DNA of 64,000 nucleotides from the NCBI RefSeq assembly GCF_017309385.1, contig NZ_JAFJMJ010000002.1, positions 806,001 to 870,000 on the forward strand, given 5' to 3'. The stretch is from Amycolatopsis sp. 195334CR (GTDB lineage Bacteria; Actinomycetota; Actinomycetes; Mycobacteriales; Pseudonocardiaceae). Shown here piece after piece: positions 25,194-33,726 of this stretch. How positions within the stretch are numbered: position 1 is the first letter of the stretch; each line of letters starts with the position of its first letter. Under the pieces are notes generated by a model. The model was not told the DNA's origin. It searched no databases and saw only the letters and a list, made by a program, of their open reading frames with translations. The translations under genes were made by a program, and so were the position numbers.

Positions 25194-25233
25194 TGCGACA
25201 GGTGTTGAACATAGGCCCCCGTAGTGCGACATT
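25194..25233 (+). promoter_or_regulatory. Bipartite motif copy B, upstream of dipeptidase unit
   Basis: TGCGACAGGTG at 25194-25204 and TGCGACATT ending at 25233; the heptamer TGCGACA occurs twice, 31 bases apart (about three helical turns). The spacing equals copy A. The dipeptidase ATG is 42 bases downstream. Confidence 0.62.
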
Positions 25234-25275
25234 CTGCGCATCCGTTCGGGTGGATCGGTTCCTACACTTGCGGGC

Positions 25276-26298
25276 ATGCCTCTGCACCAGGACGCCGTGG
25301 TGGTGGACTGCCACAACGACCTCATCCTGCTGGTCGACCACTTCGACCAGCGAGATCAGCCCGGCCACTTCAGGGACTTCTGGCTCCCCGAACTGCGTGC
25401 CGGGGGAGTCGACGTCCAGATCCTGCCCATCTGCCTCGAACCGGCCTTCCAGTCCGAGGGCGGCCTGCGGCGCACCCTGTTGCTCGTCGAGCGCATCCAT
25501 CGACTCGCCGCCGAGCACAGTGACGACGTGGCAGTCTGCCTGACCGGCGCCGAGATCGACTCCGCGGTCGCCGACGGCAAGATCGCCCTGGTCATCGCGC
25601 TCGAGGGAGCGCACGGAATCGGGCAGGATGTCGCGCTCGTCCGCACTCTTCACCGGGTGGGGGTCCGGGTCGTGTCGATGGCGCACTTTGGCCGCACGTT
25701 CCTCGCCGATGGCAGCGGCCTCGACACGACTTCACGGGGCCGCCTCACCCCGCAAGGCATCGAGGCCCTGCGCGAGCTGGAGGACCTGGGCATCGTCTTC
25801 GACATCAGCCACCTCGGTATCGGTGGGGTCGACCACGTGCTCGAACTCGCCACCAGGCCGTTTCTCGCGACCCACTCGGCCTGCCTCGGCATCACCGACG
25901 TCCACCGCAACCTCCACGACGACCACATCAAGCGGATCGCCCAGCTCGGTGGCGTCATCGGGGTGGCCGCGGCGATCCCGTTCTTCATCGACGCCCAGCA
26001 CCCCACGGCCGACCGGGTCGTCGACCACATCGAGCGGATCGCCGACGTGGCGGGCATCGACCACGTCGGGCTCGGCCCCGACTTCATCGACGACTACTAC
26101 CAGCAGGTCTTCGGTGGCTGGATCATTCCGCCTGACCTCGCGGCCACCGCCGCACACGCCGAGGTCGCCCGTCCGTCGGACCTGCCGAAGATCACCGAGG
26201 CGCTGGTGCGGCGCGGCTTCGCCGAGTCCGACATCCGGAAGATCCTGGGAGAGAACGTGCTGCGAGTCCTTCGGGACGTCATGACGGCCCACGCCTGA
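25276..26298 (+). CDS. Membrane-dipeptidase family (renal dipeptidase-like) hydrolase
   Basis: 340 residues, PF01244-like TIM barrel with a binuclear zinc site. Seen: VVDCHNDLILL (HxD ligands; usually DGHND), ALEGAHGIG (bridging Glu), FLATHSACLGITDVHRNLHD (two His) and HVGLGPDFIDDYY (Asp near the C-terminus), ending with the family-typical ILGENVLRVLRDV. These enzymes hydrolyse dipeptides, including those with a C-terminal D-residue, and some acyl-amino acids. No signal peptide is present, so it is cytoplasmic. It is the first gene of the second unit of the island, behind motif copy B. Confidence 0.88.
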   Translation: MPLHQDAVVVDCHNDLILLVDHFDQRDQPGHFRDFWLPELRAGGVDVQILPICLEPAFQSEGGLRRTLLLVERIHRLAAEHSDDVAVCLTGAEIDSAVADGKIALVIALEGAHGIGQDVALVRTLHRVGVRVVSMAHFGRTFLADGSGLDTTSRGRLTPQGIEALRELEDLGIVFDISHLGIGGVDHVLELATRPFLATHSACLGITDVHRNLHDDHIKRIAQLGGVIGVAAAIPFFIDAQHPTADRVVDHIERIADVAGIDHVGLGPDFIDDYYQQVFGGWIIPPDLAATAAHAEVARPSDLPKITEALVRRGFAESDIRKILGENVLRVLRDVMTAHA

Positions 26299-26310
26299 GA
26301 GGGGCTGCTC

Positions 26311-27693
26311 ATGCCGACACTTGCCGACACCGCGGCTTGGCTCGACGAGAGCCTTGCTGAACTTCTTGCCCAGCACCGGATTCCCGGCGCCGCTGTCGCG
26401 GTGCTCGCCGATGGCGAGGTGACCGACCACGCGGCGGGCGTGCTCAACACCGGCACCGGCGTTGACTCCACAGTGGACTCGCTGTTCCAGATCGGGTCGA
26501 TTTCCAAGGTGTGGACTGCAACGCTGGCGATGCAGTTGGTGGACGAGGGGCTGCTGGGTCTCGACGATCCGGTGCGGGCCCACCTGCCGGGCTTCACCGT
26601 CGGGGACGAGCAGGCCGCGGCCGGGATCACGGTCCGGCAGCTCATGTGCCACACCGCGGGTTTCGAGGGTGACGTCTTCACCGACACCGGACCCGGCGAC
26701 GATGCCGTGGAAAGGCTCGTGGCGTCTCTTTCGGACGTTCCGCAGCTCTTTCCCCCGGGCGAGCGGTTCTCCTACAACAACGCCGGCTTCTGCGTGCTCG
26801 GCCGCATCATCGAGGTGCTGCGGGGCAAGTGCTGGGACGACTGCGTGCGCGAGCACCTCATCGCACCGCTCGGCCTGACCCACGCGGCAGCAGGGCCGTA
26901 CGACGCGATCCGCTACCGCGCCGCGATCGGGCACGTGCAGCCCGGCCTGGACGCGGAACCGGTTCCAGCACCGGTCTGGGCGCTCCCGCGTTCGAACGCT
27001 CCGGCTGGTTCGACACTGGCGATGAGTCCGCGTGAGCTCCTCACGTTCGTCCACAGGCACCTCGTGGCAGACAGTGGCACGCCGGTGCTGTCGCCGGAGT
27101 CGGCGCTCGCGATGCGCGAGCCCCAGGTGCAGGCGCCCGACCACGGGCTCATGCCTGACGCGCTGGGCCTGGGCTGGTTGCTCTACGACTGGACGGGTGG
27201 GCCGGTGTTCGGCCACGACGGCGCCACCATCGGCCAGAACGCCTACCTCCGGGTCGTCCCGCACCGCGGTGTCGCCGTCGCGCTGTCGGCCAACGGTGGC
27301 CGGGCGCTGCACCTGTACCAGGAGGTCATGGCTCGGGTGCTGCACGATCTCGCGGACGTGGTGGTGCCGCCCCTGCCCGCCCCGGCCGCCGGCCCGGCGC
27401 CGGTCGAGGTGGCACGGTTCGTGGGCGAGTACACGTCGATGGTCACCGACACGGTGGTGAGCGGGGACGATGCCGGCCGACTGTGGATCGAGCGCACGCC
27501 GAAAGGGATCCTCGCCGAGATGGGCGAGCGCCCGTCGAAGAACGAACTGCTGCCGTACCGGGGCGAGACGTTCGTCGCGCGCATCGATCCGGCAACCGGT
27601 TACTACCAGCCGTACACGTTCGTCGGGGACGACGGAGCCGGCCACGCCCAGTTCCTCTACCACGGACGTGCCGACCGAAGGGAACGTTCATGA
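26311..27693 (+). CDS. Serine hydrolase of the beta-lactamase class C family
   Basis: 460 residues, PF00144-like. The catalytic S-x-x-K is SISK at residues 63-66, Y-x-N is YNN at 155-157, and the KTG-equivalent is HDG at 302-304. A C-terminal domain of about 110 residues resembles the extra domain of D-aminopeptidases and related hydrolases. There is no signal peptide, so it acts in the cytoplasm, unlike true beta-lactamases. It begins 12 bases after the dipeptidase gene and its stop overlaps the next start (ATGA). With a dipeptidase and a DadA-like enzyme beside it, D-aminopeptidase or amidase/esterase activity is more likely than antibiotic resistance. Confidence 0.87.
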   Translation: MPTLADTAAWLDESLAELLAQHRIPGAAVAVLADGEVTDHAAGVLNTGTGVDSTVDSLFQIGSISKVWTATLAMQLVDEGLLGLDDPVRAHLPGFTVGDEQAAAGITVRQLMCHTAGFEGDVFTDTGPGDDAVERLVASLSDVPQLFPPGERFSYNNAGFCVLGRIIEVLRGKCWDDCVREHLIAPLGLTHAAAGPYDAIRYRAAIGHVQPGLDAEPVPAPVWALPRSNAPAGSTLAMSPRELLTFVHRHLVADSGTPVLSPESALAMREPQVQAPDHGLMPDALGLGWLLYDWTGGPVFGHDGATIGQNAYLRVVPHRGVAVALSANGGRALHLYQEVMARVLHDLADVVVPPLPAPAAGPAPVEVARFVGEYTSMVTDTVVSGDDAGRLWIERTPKGILAEMGERPSKNELLPYRGETFVARIDPATGYYQPYTFVGDDGAGHAQFLYHGRADRRERS

Positions 27694-28979
27694 CCGCCAT
27701 GGCCGCTGGTGAGCGGGTCGTCATCGTGGGCGGTGGAGCCATCGGCCTCGCGACCGGCTACTTCCTGCAGCGCGCGGGTGCCGAGGTCGTTGTGCTGGAT
27801 CGCGGCCACGTCGGAGACGGTGCCTCGCGGGGCAACGCCGGCTGGGTCACGCCCGTGCTGTCCGGGCCCATCCCGGCGCCGTCGGTCCGGAAGTACGCGC
27901 TGCGCAACATCGCCAAGCCGAGCTCCCCCTTGTTCATCCCGCCCCGGCCCGACCCGGCACTGGCGCTGTGGCTGTGGCGCTTCTGGCGGTACTGCAACCG
28001 CCGCGATCACGCGGCCGGGCTCGCTGCGATGGCGGAGCTCAACCGCAGGACGATGCCGCTGTTCGACGAACTCCGGCGGGATGGAGTGGAGTTCGCCATG
28101 TGGCAGAAGGGTTTGCTGTTCGCATTCCTGACCGAACAGGGCGCGGCGCACGAACTCGCCTCGCTGCGGGAAATGGCGAGGTTCGGCTACGAGGTGCCCG
28201 ACGCCCCGCTCGACTCGTCCGCCGTGCACCAGCTCGAACCGGCGCTCTCGCAGCGCGTGTCGGCGGGCTTCCTGCTCGCCGGCGAACGACACGTGGACCC
28301 GCAGACGCTCACCCGAGGGCTGGCCGACCGGCTGCGTCAAGGGGGTGCGGTCATCCGGGAGCGCCTGGAGGTCACGGATTTCGAGACGAAGGGCGACCGG
28401 GTCGTCGCCGCGATCTCCCACGGCGAGCGCATCGAAGCCGACCGTGTCCTGCTCGCCGCCGGCGCCTGGACGAGGCCACTGGCCCGCAAGCTCGGCGTGG
28501 ACCTGCCGGTCCAAGGTGCCAAGGGGTACAGCTTCACGGTGCGCACGGAGAACCCGCCCGCCCACCCGCTGTACTTCGGCGACGTGAAGGTCGGAGTCAG
28601 TTCTTATGAGGACGGCCGCACCCGCATCGCCGGGACCATGGAGCTCAGCGGGCTTAACGAGAAGATCCACCAGGGCCGGGTCAGGTCGATCGCCGAGCAC
28701 GCGCGGACCTACCTGGGCGACTGGGCCGGCGGCCCGATCGAGGATGTCTGGGGCGGCATGCGCCCGCTCACCTACGACGGTCTTCCCGTCATCGGCGGAT
28801 CGGCCCGCTATGCCAACGTCTACGTGTCCACCGGGCACGCCATGCTCGGCATCACCCTCGCACCGGCCACCGGCGAGACGCTCGCCGAGCTGATCGCCAC
28901 GGGCCGGTCTCCCGGCGTCCTGCGGCCGTTCACCCCTCAACGATTCCACAAAGGATGGAAGAGGCACGATGAGCACTGA
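27690..28979 (+). CDS. FAD-dependent oxidoreductase, DadA-like (D-amino acid dehydrogenase)
   Basis: 429 residues from the ATG at 27690. The N-terminal FAD fold (VVIVGGGAIGLATGYFLQRA, VVVLDRGHVGDGASRGNAGW) and C-terminal segment (DVWGGMRPLTYDGLPVIGG, then YVSTGHAMLGITLAPATGE) are those of the DAO/DadA family. DadA oxidises D-amino acids to imino acids, which hydrolyse to keto acids and ammonia. Translation is coupled to the upstream serine hydrolase (ATGA overlap), and the next gene, a RidA imine deaminase, overlaps its end by 11 bases. This order, oxidase then imine deaminase, supports D-amino-acid oxidation. Confidence 0.88.
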   Translation: MTAMAAGERVVIVGGGAIGLATGYFLQRAGAEVVVLDRGHVGDGASRGNAGWVTPVLSGPIPAPSVRKYALRNIAKPSSPLFIPPRPDPALALWLWRFWRYCNRRDHAAGLAAMAELNRRTMPLFDELRRDGVEFAMWQKGLLFAFLTEQGAAHELASLREMARFGYEVPDAPLDSSAVHQLEPALSQRVSAGFLLAGERHVDPQTLTRGLADRLRQGGAVIRERLEVTDFETKGDRVVAAISHGERIEADRVLLAAGAWTRPLARKLGVDLPVQGAKGYSFTVRTENPPAHPLYFGDVKVGVSSYEDGRTRIAGTMELSGLNEKIHQGRVRSIAEHARTYLGDWAGGPIEDVWGGMRPLTYDGLPVIGGSARYANVYVSTGHAMLGITLAPATGETLAELIATGRSPGVLRPFTPQRFHKGWKRHDEH

Positions 28980-29364
28980 CTTGATCCGCGTCGGAAACGC
29001 GCTGGACTACGGGAACCTGCCCCTGTCGGCCGCGGCCCGCATGGACGGGACGGTGCACACCGCCGGCGTCCTGTCGATCGACCCGGCCACCGGCGAAGTG
29101 GTCGGCGAGACGATCGAGGAGCAGGCACGGGTCGCGCTGAGCAACCTGGAGGCCGTCCTGCGAAGCGCCGGCTCATCGCTGGGCCAGGTCGGGATCGTGC
29201 GGGTCTACCTGGCCGACATCGTGGCCGACATCGACGGCTTCAATCGCGTCTACGCGGAGTTCTTCGCCCGGCACCACCCCGCCCGCTACGCACTGGGGGT
29301 GGCCCTTGCTCTCCCCAGCCTGAAGGTCGAGCTCCAAGCGGTCGCCTCCGCCGAGCCCGCCTGA
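28969..29364 (+). CDS. ridA: RidA/YjgF family imine deaminase
   Basis: 131 residues, the usual length. Seen: MDGTVHTAGVLSIDPATGEV, TIEEQARVALSNLEAVLRSA, VRVYLADIVADIDGFNRVYA, FFARHHPARYALGVALALPS and VELQAVAS. RidA hydrolyses reactive enamine/imine intermediates. The conserved Arg before the C-terminal strand is present (PARYALGV). The gene overlaps the DadA-like gene by 11 bases and shares its transcript, so it probably clears the imines that enzyme makes. Confidence 0.9.
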   Translation: MSTDLIRVGNALDYGNLPLSAAARMDGTVHTAGVLSIDPATGEVVGETIEEQARVALSNLEAVLRSAGSSLGQVGIVRVYLADIVADIDGFNRVYAEFFARHHPARYALGVALALPSLKVELQAVASAEPA

Positions 29365-29381
29365 CACCGGGAGGACCAACC

Positions 29382-30800
29382 GTGACTGCTCTGAATTCCC
29401 TGCGTGACCGGATCGCCGGCATCCTCGATGCCCAGTCGCCCGCGACAGGTGTCGCCGGGGCGGTGATCGGTGTCGCGGTGGGCGGCGATCAGTTCTCTCT
29501 CGCCCACGGCTGTGCGAACCTCAACACGGGCCAGGAGTTCTTGACGGACACCGGCTGGCTGCTCGGCTCGGTCACCAAGGTGCTGACCGCGACGGTCCTG
29601 CTGCGCCTGGTGGACGCCGGCGCGGTCGACCTGGACGCGCCCGCGCGCCGCTACCTCCCCGAGTTCACCCTCGCCGAGGCGGACGCGGCCGATGCCATCA
29701 CCGTGCGGATGCTGGTCAACCACACCAACGGCATCGACGCCGACGACCTGATGCCCGCGTCGGTACGAGGGCGGGACGCGACGCGCTCGTACATCTCCCA
29801 GCTGGCGGACTTCGGCTGCGTCTTCGAGCCCGGTGCCGGTGTGCACTACTCCAATCCCGGGTTCGTTCTCGCCGCACGGATCATCGAGCGTTGCACCGGG
29901 CTGCCGTACGAGCGGGCGATTCAGGCCGAACTCTTCGACTTGTGCGGCATGACCGACGCCACCGCGGTGCAGACCCAGGCGTTCCTGCGGCCCACCGCGA
30001 TCGGCGCGTTTGCCACCGACGAGCCGGGAAAACTGCGGGCAACGACGCTGTTCAGCCTGCCGGAGTCCGCAGGCGGAGCCGGTGCGACTCCGATCGTGAC
30101 CGTCGGCGACATGATCGCCTTCGGCCGCACGCATCTTGCCGGTGGCCTGGCCCCCGATGGCCGGCGGGTGCTGTCGGAGCAACTGGTGGCGGAGATGCAG
30201 GCCAAGGGCGTCGACCTCGGACTGCCTCAGACACCGCCGATGGGGCTCGGCTGGTGGCTGGCCCCGATCGCCGGAACGACCGCTGCCTGGCACGGCGGCG
30301 GGTCTCCTGGGGGGACGTCGAGCTTCTGCATCGTCCCGGAGCACAACGCGGTTGTTGTCAGCTTCGTCAGCGGACCCAACACGTTGCTCAACGACACGCT
30401 GCATACCACCGTGATCGAGCACCTCACCGGGCGCCAGGCCACTCCACCGTTCACTCCGGCTTCGGCGTCGGCAGACCCGGAGATGGCCGGCGAGTACGCG
30501 GCGTTCCACCGGTCCGTGCGCACCAGCTGCCACGACGGTGAGCTGATCGTTCGGACGACCACCCCGCCCTACACCGCCGACGAGGACCTGGATCGCATCC
30601 TGGCTGCCTACGGATCGCCCAGTTCGTCGACGGACACCTACACAGCGGTGGCCCCCGGCCTGTTCCTGCCCAAGGGCGTCGGCTCACGGCACACCACCGG
30701 CTTCTACGGCCGGACCAGTCTCCTCGCAGACCTCCCCGCGGCACCTGGCCGACCGCGGGGCCTCCACACCGGGCTCCGCTTCATCCCCAGGGTCGGCTGA
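29382..30800 (+). CDS. Second serine hydrolase of the beta-lactamase class C family
   Basis: 472 residues with a GTG start (GGGAGGA upstream). S-x-x-K is SVTK (residues 63-66), Y-x-N is YSN (156-158), and WHGGGSPGG supplies the HGG in place of KTG. No export signal. It is only distantly similar to the serine hydrolase at 26.3 kb, so the two are likely to differ in substrate. It is the last gene of the island, 17 bases after ridA. A peptidase, amidase or esterase acting on a D-configured substrate is inferred from the neighbours. Confidence 0.85.
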   Translation: MTALNSLRDRIAGILDAQSPATGVAGAVIGVAVGGDQFSLAHGCANLNTGQEFLTDTGWLLGSVTKVLTATVLLRLVDAGAVDLDAPARRYLPEFTLAEADAADAITVRMLVNHTNGIDADDLMPASVRGRDATRSYISQLADFGCVFEPGAGVHYSNPGFVLAARIIERCTGLPYERAIQAELFDLCGMTDATAVQTQAFLRPTAIGAFATDEPGKLRATTLFSLPESAGGAGATPIVTVGDMIAFGRTHLAGGLAPDGRRVLSEQLVAEMQAKGVDLGLPQTPPMGLGWWLAPIAGTTAAWHGGGSPGGTSSFCIVPEHNAVVVSFVSGPNTLLNDTLHTTVIEHLTGRQATPPFTPASASADPEMAGEYAAFHRSVRTSCHDGELIVRTTTPPYTADEDLDRILAAYGSPSSSTDTYTAVAPGLFLPKGVGSRHTTGFYGRTSLLADLPAAPGRPRGLHTGLRFIPRVG

Positions 30801-31081
30801 CCACGGCGGCGGAGTCACCGCCACGGCGCTGGTCGGCACGATCTTCCGCCGGGAACGGCTGGGAAACCTGCGGACAAAAGTGAGTGTGCGCAGCACCGGG
30901 TACCGCTCATGAGCGATCGCCAGACTGGCCGCCGACCGGCGCGGACGACTGCCGGGCGCACTGGTCCGGGCAGGGAGATCAAGGAGGCCGCGCGCGGCGA
31001 ACTGTTCCGTGCTCGGTGCGCCGAGTCCACACCGACCCGTGTACGCCTCGGACCGCGGTTTAGGCCAGTGCAACCGTTGGC

Positions 31082-33088
31082 TTATGAGGGGTGGAGTCGT
31101 GTGACGTTCTCGGCGACCGTGCGGGTGGTGGTGCCGTTGGAGAGGGTGAGCGTGCCGGCGGCGATGGTGGAGTTCGTTGTGGTGGCGGTGTAGGTCAAGC
31201 TGGTCTGCCAGCCGCCGCCGACGTCGGTGAGGAACGGGCGAGCGTTGTCTTCGAACGTCCAGGACCTGTCGCTGGAGCGGTACGTGCGGGCGGAGGCTGT
31301 TGAGCTCGGTTCTTGTCCAGGACTGGGTTGGGCGATGGCGACGGCGGTCGCCGTGCCGTCCGGGGCGATGGTGAGGTCGCCGATGGCCCAGGAGGGTTCC
31401 AGTGCGGTGCGGGCCAGTGTGGTGCCGGTTCGGGTGTCGATCAGGGTGAGGACTTGGGTTTCGGCGTAGGTGGGTGGTTCGTGGTGGCGGGCGATGTGTG
31501 CGAGACGGCTGCCGTCCGGGCTCAGAGCGAGGGCGGTGATGCTGTCCGCGGTGTCGAGAACGGCGGTCGCGGTGCGGTCTTCGTTGATCCGGTGGACGGT
31601 GTAGCGCAGCTCGCCACTGACGTCGCCTTCCCGGGTGATGGCGTAGACGGTGGTGCCGCTCTCCGCGCGGGCGGTGAGCATCGTCAGGTGCGGGCTTTCG
31701 TCGACGGTGTCCGCGGGACGGGTGGGCAGCCCGCTGATGATCAGGGGCGTGGGTGGTCCGCCGTCGGCGGGGTAGCTCACCAGTCCGGTGTCGGTCTTGC
31801 TGGTGCCGATCAGTTCTGTGCCGAGGAATGCGCTCTCGCACCCGGTGCAGGGCCAGCTGTGCTGGGTTCCGGTCCTCAGGTCTCGCAGTACGACGTCGCC
31901 GCTTTCGGCATGGTTGATCCACCATGCCGCCTGGTTACCGTCCGAGGAGAACACGACGTCACCGGCGACGTAGAAGGGGTCGTCGGGGATGAGGGTTTCG
32001 GGCTCGGCGTCGGGGGCGCGGAGTAGTTGCGCGCCGGACAGTGTGGTGAAGGCGATCGGGCGGAACGTGGTGGTAGGTGGTGCCGCGACGGGCGCTGGCG
32101 CGTTGGGGCGGGTGAGCACCACAACGAGGGTGATCAGGGCGATGACCGCGAGGGCGGCGGTGGCCTGAAGAGCCCGCCGTGCCCGTGGCCGGGGACGGCT
32201 GCTGCGGCCGGGTGGGGGGCGGTCGGCGGGCTCGCTGGCGTGTGCGGCCGGTGCGATGGCGAGGTTTTCGACGAGGTCGCGCACCTCGGGGGCGATCAGG
32301 ATGGGGATCAGGACCGGCGCGTAGGTGCCGGTGAGGCGTCGGCGTTGGTGCTGGCAGGTGGTGCAGTCGTCGCAGATTTCGCAGTTGTTGAAATGACGGG
32401 CGATCCGCTCGCGGAGTTGCTTGGTGAAATTCTCCCCGCTCCAGTCGGCTTCGTCGAGGATCTGCGCCAGGCGCGCGCAGTGCGGTCGGCCTTCCTGGGC
32501 CAGGATGAGCGCGCCGAACCCGTCGTTGAGCAGTGGGACCAGCTCGCTGCTGAGCCGGCTGGCCTGCGCCGGTGACACGCCGAGGCGCTCGCCGAGTGCC
32601 GTGCCGCGCAACCCTTCCCGGAAGGACAGGTGGAAGAGGTTCTGCTGGCGTTCGGTCATCGTGGCGACCACCGCGTCGAGCAAGCGGTCGACCTGAGCCC
32701 GGCGGGCTTTGCTGCCCTGTTCGTAGGCGCCGGGTTCGTCCTCGCCCTCGAACTCGGGAGACGCGGTGATTCTTCGTTGCCGCTCCAACTCCTTGAGGCA
32801 GATGTTCTTGGCGACCGTCCGGAGCCAGCCCGCGAGGCTTTCCCGGACCTGGCCCAGGCTCTGGAAAGCGATCAGGAATGTCTGCGCGGCGGCGTCGCGG
32901 GCGGAGTGCGGTTCGCGCAGCCTGCTCGCGCACTCGCCGAGCACCAACGCTTCATGACGCTGGTAGATGGCGAAGAAGATGGCTTGGCGTTCGGTCGGTG
33001 AGCTGGTCGCCAGGAACCGCCGGACCAGTTCCGCATCCGGTGGCTCCCGCACGTCCGACGGCTGCCCGCCACTGGACACCTCCACCAT
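31082..33088 (-). CDS. ECF sigma factor fused to zinc finger, membrane helix and beta-propeller
   Basis: 668 residues in one frame, start ATG 33088 with AGGAGGGG upstream. Residues about 15-190 are sigma-2 and sigma-4 (SARDAAAQTFLIAFQSLGQV, LAGWLRTVAKNICLKELERQ, then MTERQQNLFHLSFREGLRG). Residues 232-239 carry an anti-sigma-like H-x3-C-x2-C (HFNNCEIC) with more Cys after it. One membrane helix is at about 307-326. The C-terminal about 340 residues have TolB/WD40-like repeats (VVFSSDGNQAAWWINHAES, ITALALSPDGSRLAHIARHH, DLTIAPDGTATAVAIAQ). Sigma factor, tether and external sensor are thus one protein. It is divergent from a small membrane protein gene, a possible target. Confidence 0.85.
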   Translation of the reverse strand: MVEVSSGGQPSDVREPPDAELVRRFLATSSPTERQAIFFAIYQRHEALVLGECASRLREPHSARDAAAQTFLIAFQSLGQVRESLAGWLRTVAKNICLKELERQRRITASPEFEGEDEPGAYEQGSKARRAQVDRLLDAVVATMTERQQNLFHLSFREGLRGTALGERLGVSPAQASRLSSELVPLLNDGFGALILAQEGRPHCARLAQILDEADWSGENFTKQLRERIARHFNNCEICDDCTTCQHQRRRLTGTYAPVLIPILIAPEVRDLVENLAIAPAAHASEPADRPPPGRSSRPRPRARRALQATAALAVIALITLVVVLTRPNAPAPVAAPPTTTFRPIAFTTLSGAQLLRAPDAEPETLIPDDPFYVAGDVVFSSDGNQAAWWINHAESGDVVLRDLRTGTQHSWPCTGCESAFLGTELIGTSKTDTGLVSYPADGGPPTPLIISGLPTRPADTVDESPHLTMLTARAESGTTVYAITREGDVSGELRYTVHRINEDRTATAVLDTADSITALALSPDGSRLAHIARHHEPPTYAETQVLTLIDTRTGTTLARTALEPSWAIGDLTIAPDGTATAVAIAQPSPGQEPSSTASARTYRSSDRSWTFEDNARPFLTDVGGGWQTSLTYTATTTNSTIAAGTLTLSNGTTTRTVAENVTRLHPS

Positions 33089-33206
33089 GTCACCCCTCCT
33101 GAACAGGCCGAACAGAAAGTCTCAAAGTTTTTCCGGATGAGAGGGGGAGTAAGCGCGGTCTCGATTCCCAGGCATCCGCAACGTTCCCTCGACTGCGGAG
33201 GACATC

Positions 33207-33527
33207 ATGGCTTCGAGCAACGCCAACTCCCGAACTACGCTCACCCGCGGCTCCCAGCGGTCCGCCGGGATGGCGGTGCCGTTCGCCGCCGGTCTGGCCG
33301 CGTCCGGTTCCGCTACTGCACTGACAGTCGCGCTGGTCGTGCTGGGCATCTCCGCTGCGCTGGTCTTCGTGATCGAGCTGTTGTCCTTGCCCGCGGTGGC
33401 CCAGCACCTCGGTTACCGGCAACTGCGGTGGAACACCGAGCACCTGCCGGCCGGTGAGCACCAGCGCGACCTCAACCAGCGGACCGTGGACCTGGCGCGC
33501 ACCACGATCACCGGAAAGAACGGCTGA
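33207..33527 (+). CDS. Small membrane protein, unknown
   Basis: 106 residues with GGAGGACATC directly before the ATG. One or two membrane helices at about residues 23-60 (AAGLAASGSATALTVALVVL, GISAALVFVIELLSLPAVA), then a polar C-terminus (YRQLRWNTEHLPAGEHQRDL). It is divergent, by 118 bases, from the sigma/propeller fusion gene. No family recognised. Confidence 0.65.
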   Translation: MASSNANSRTTLTRGSQRSAGMAVPFAAGLAASGSATALTVALVVLGISAALVFVIELLSLPAVAQHLGYRQLRWNTEHLPAGEHQRDLNQRTVDLARTTITGKNG

Positions 33528-33726
33528 GGCCGGTGCGCGCGGTGGCTCATGCGCCGGTTGCCGCGGGCGGCGAAGTGGCGGAGCAGGTCACCACCGTCGG
33601 CCATGGTGTACGCCAGGCGCTCCGGGAACAACCCAATATTCCACTTGCGGGGTAGGGCTGTCCCCAGGTCCGATCCGGGGGAGCGCCTGCTGGCCGCCAT
33701 GGGCGGCCGGAGCCAAAGATGATCAC

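Noticed and set aside
25732..27663. A 643-codon minus-strand frame over the dipeptidase and serine hydrolase
   Set aside because: Antisense to two genes with complete catalytic motifs; composition typical of shadow frames.
26311..30800. The two class C serine hydrolases as beta-lactamase resistance genes
   Set aside because: Neither has an export signal and both sit in a catabolic operon with DadA and RidA; peptidase, amidase or esterase roles fit better.
33454..33726. Upstream extension of the lipase frame
   Set aside because: It overlaps the small membrane protein gene and reads through unlikely sequence; the lipoprotein-like signal begins at the GTG at 33727.
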